From contig NZ_CALMFB010000068.1 of NCBI RefSeq assembly GCF_937863155.1, positions 1-47,653 on the forward strand: a stretch of 47,653 nucleotides of DNA. The letters are read 5' to 3'. A program made the position numbers and the translations under genes. The stretch's first letter is position 1. The number at the start of each line of letters is the position of its first letter. Of this stretch, positions 44,993-47,653 are shown piece by piece. The notes under the pieces are model-generated. The model worked only from the letters and a program-made list of their open reading frames with translations, was not told the DNA's origin and did not search any database. Source of the stretch: an uncultured Brevundimonas sp. GTDB lineage: Bacteria; Pseudomonadota; Alphaproteobacteria; Caulobacterales; Caulobacteraceae.

Positions 44993-46014
44993 TGGGCGGC
45001 CTCCACATAGACGTCGGTATAGAGTTCGGACGGGTCCGGCTCGGGGCTTTCCTGGGCGAACTGGACGGCCTCGGCGACGATGGCCTTGATCTCGTTGTCG
45101 ATGGACTTGAGATCGTCTTCGGTCGCGCCGGCCTGATCCAGCAGCAGCTTGATATGCTCGATGGGGTCGCGGGTCTTCTTGACCTCGTCGACCTCTTCCT
45201 TGGTGCGGTATTTTGCCGGATCACTCATGGAATGGCCGCGATAGCGATAGGTCTTCACCTCCAGGATGAAGGGGCCGCCCCCTTCGCGGGCGCGCTTGAC
45301 CGCCCGGGCCGCCGCGTCGCGCACGGCCAGAACGTCCATGCCGTCCACCTGTTCGCCCGGAATGCCGAAGCTGGCGCCGCGCTGGAACAGTTCGGTCGTC
45401 GCCGAAGAGCGCTCGATAGAGGTGCCCATGGCGTACTGGTTGTTCTCGATGATGTAGATGGCCGGCAGCTTCCACAGCTGGGCCATGTTGAAGCTCTCGT
45501 ACACCTGCCCCTGGTTCGCCGCGCCGTCGCCGAAATAGACGAACGACACGCTGTCATCACCGCGATACCAGCCGGCGAAGGCCAGGCCCGTGCCCAGCGC
45601 CACCTGCGCGCCCACGATGCCGTGACCGCCATAGAAGCCCGTCGGCACATCGAACATGTGCATCGAACCGCCCTTGCCCTTGGACGAGCCGCCGATGCGG
45701 CCGGTCAGCTCGGCCATCACCTCTTTGGGGTCCATGCCCGCGCACAGCATGTGGCCGTGGTCGCGATAGCCGGTGATGATCTTGTCGTGGCCCTGTTTGA
45801 CGCTCTCCTGAACGCCCACCGCCACGGCCTCCTGGCCGATGTACAGGTGGCAGAAGCCGCCGATCAGGCCCATGCCGTACAGCTGGCCCGCCCGCTCCTC
45901 GAACCGGCGGATCAGCACCATTTCGCGGTAATAGCGCAGCAGGTCTTCCTTCGACGCTTGGGGGGCGTTCGGAATCGTCTTGGGCTTCGTCTTATCGGAG
46001 GGGGCTTTCGCCAT
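44989..46014 (-). CDS. pdhA: Pyruvate dehydrogenase E1 component, alpha subunit
   Basis: A 341-residue thiamine diphosphate enzyme subunit that decarboxylates pyruvate with PdhB. The ThDP motif [31 protein letters not shown] is complete. [19 protein letters not shown] and the phosphorylation-loop-like [15 protein letters not shown] are present. GGGAGA precedes the ATG by nine bases. First gene of the pdhA-pdhB-DUF5076-pdhC-lpd operon; the 123-base gap to ftsB upstream should hold the promoter. Confidence 0.98.
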   Translation of the reverse strand: MAKAPSDKTKPKTIPNAPQASKEDLLRYYREMVLIRRFEERAGQLYGMGLIGGFCHLYIGQEAVAVGVQESVKQGHDKIITGYRDHGHMLCAGMDPKEVMAELTGRIGGSSKGKGGSMHMFDVPTGFYGGHGIVGAQVALGTGLAFAGWYRGDDSVSFVYFGDGAANQGQVYESFNMAQLWKLPAIYIIENNQYAMGTSIERSSATTELFQRGASFGIPGEQVDGMDVLAVRDAAARAVKRAREGGGPFILEVKTYRYRGHSMSDPAKYRTKEEVDEVKKTRDPIEHIKLLLDQAGATEDDLKSIDNEIKAIVAEAVQFAQESPEPDPSELYTDVYVEAAQ

Positions 46015-46137
46015 CCGCCATCTCCCGGCTGGGCCCCACGCGGAACGGTCCGAGGGGCCTTCTGTCGTTACGGAAAGGGGCTTTAGCAGCCTTCGTTCCC
46101 GAAAGGCAAAGTCAGCCGTTCAGGATGTAACGAAAGT

Positions 46138-46467
46138 TCAGGAGCGGGCGGGCGCGGCGGCCGCCGGCGCCGGGGCGGCGACGCGGATCACATAGTCACG
46201 CGGGTCGGTGAACCCCAGCACGGCGCGGGCGCGTTCTTCCAACAGGTCGCGCGACAGGCTTTCGCTGCGCAGATAGCGGACGCGCACCTCAAGATCTTGG
46301 CGTTGTTCGCTGAGGGTCGCCAGTTGCGCCTCGCGCTGGGCCAGCAGGGCGGCGCGTTCGGCGGTTCCCAGCAGGCCCCGCTCGCCCGTCAGGGCCTGCA
46401 CCGACAGGTACAGCATGGCCGCCAACAGGCACAGGGTCGGAACAAAAGGCTTCATACGTTCGGGCAC
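46138..46467 (-). CDS. ftsB: FtsB/DivIC-family septum formation protein
   Basis: A 109-residue bitopic division protein. It has a short cytoplasmic start, one span at about residues 7-25 (PFVPTLCLLAAMLYLSVQAL), a coiled coil at ~30-75 (AERAALLAQREAQLATLSEQRQDLEVRVRYL), then the conserved LLEERARAVLGFTDPRDYVI and an Ala/Pro tail. The start chosen is GTG 46467, with AAGGAG eight bases upstream; ATG 46455 four codons later has poorer spacing. It lies between eno and the PDH operon, a common alphaproteobacterial order. Confidence 0.9.
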   Translation of the reverse strand: MPERMKPFVPTLCLLAAMLYLSVQALTGERGLLGTAERAALLAQREAQLATLSEQRQDLEVRVRYLRSESLSRDLLEERARAVLGFTDPRDYVIRVAAPAPAAAAPARS

Positions 46468-46556
46468 TTCGGACGCTCCTTCTGAGCGCGGAAACACGAT
46501 TGAGGGATCGTGACCGAAAATGCCTAACGAACCGTAGCTTGGCCGTAAGTCGAAAC

Positions 46557-47653
<1,097 letters not shown>

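Overview
The window is GC-rich, densely packed DNA of an alphaproteobacterium, most likely Brevundimonas or a close relative in the Caulobacterales. The call rests on gene content and order: a PpiD-like chaperone followed by trpEGDC, tpiA-secG-pyrG, a type II secretion operon beside a TonB-dependent receptor and an exported lipoprotein, and an ftsB-pdhA-pdhB-DUF5076-pdhC-lpd cluster beside eno. The pdhB product carries its own lipoyl domain, as in other alphaproteobacteria. I see no prophage, insertion sequence, CRISPR array, plasmid gene or rRNA. No genus-level database check was possible.

Layout. 1-5925 (minus strand): ppiD-like gene, trpE, trpG, trpD and a truncated trpC, with one small plus-strand gene between trpE and trpG. 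6050-9020 (plus): tpiA, secG, pyrG. 9025-19185 (minus): a complete gspC-M type II secretion operon with overlapping genes. 19385-23616 (minus): an eight-cysteine lipoprotein gene and a TonB-dependent receptor gene, closed by a terminator. 24130-29083: a hybrid GAF histidine kinase (plus), a small lipoprotein (minus), and a histidine kinase/NarL-type regulator pair (minus). 29284-34812 (plus): a small secreted protein, a TMEM43-family membrane protein and a three-gene iron(III)-type ABC importer. 34822-34911 (minus): tRNA-Ser(UGA). 35008-39075 (plus): rlpA, tmk, holB, tatD and a metallo-beta-lactamase-fold hydrolase. 39161-47653 (minus): an M28 peptidase, lpd, pdhC, DUF5076, pdhB, pdhA, ftsB and a truncated eno.

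How the genes work together. The Gsp machine, the receptor and the lipoprotein look like one outer-membrane export and uptake module, resembling the Caulobacter locus whose lipoprotein ElpS is secreted by type II secretion. The PDH genes feed acetyl-CoA into the TCA cycle beside eno. tmk, holB and tatD form the usual nucleotide and replication cluster.

Most interesting signals. (1) Hairpin-prone repeats with an exact 48-base (16-codon) period lie in frame in the cleavable leaders of the pseudopilins GspG (two copies) and GspH (three copies). (2) A different cluster of four perfect hairpins lies in frame in the flexible linker of the PDH E2 subunit. (3) A dif-like Xer site sits at 39087-39114 in an AT-rich gap where gene direction becomes convergent. 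Octamers of the FtsK-orienting type (GGGNAGGG) switch strand around it: I found them only on the plus strand to the left and only on the minus strand to the right. Together these suggest that the window spans the chromosome dimer resolution site.
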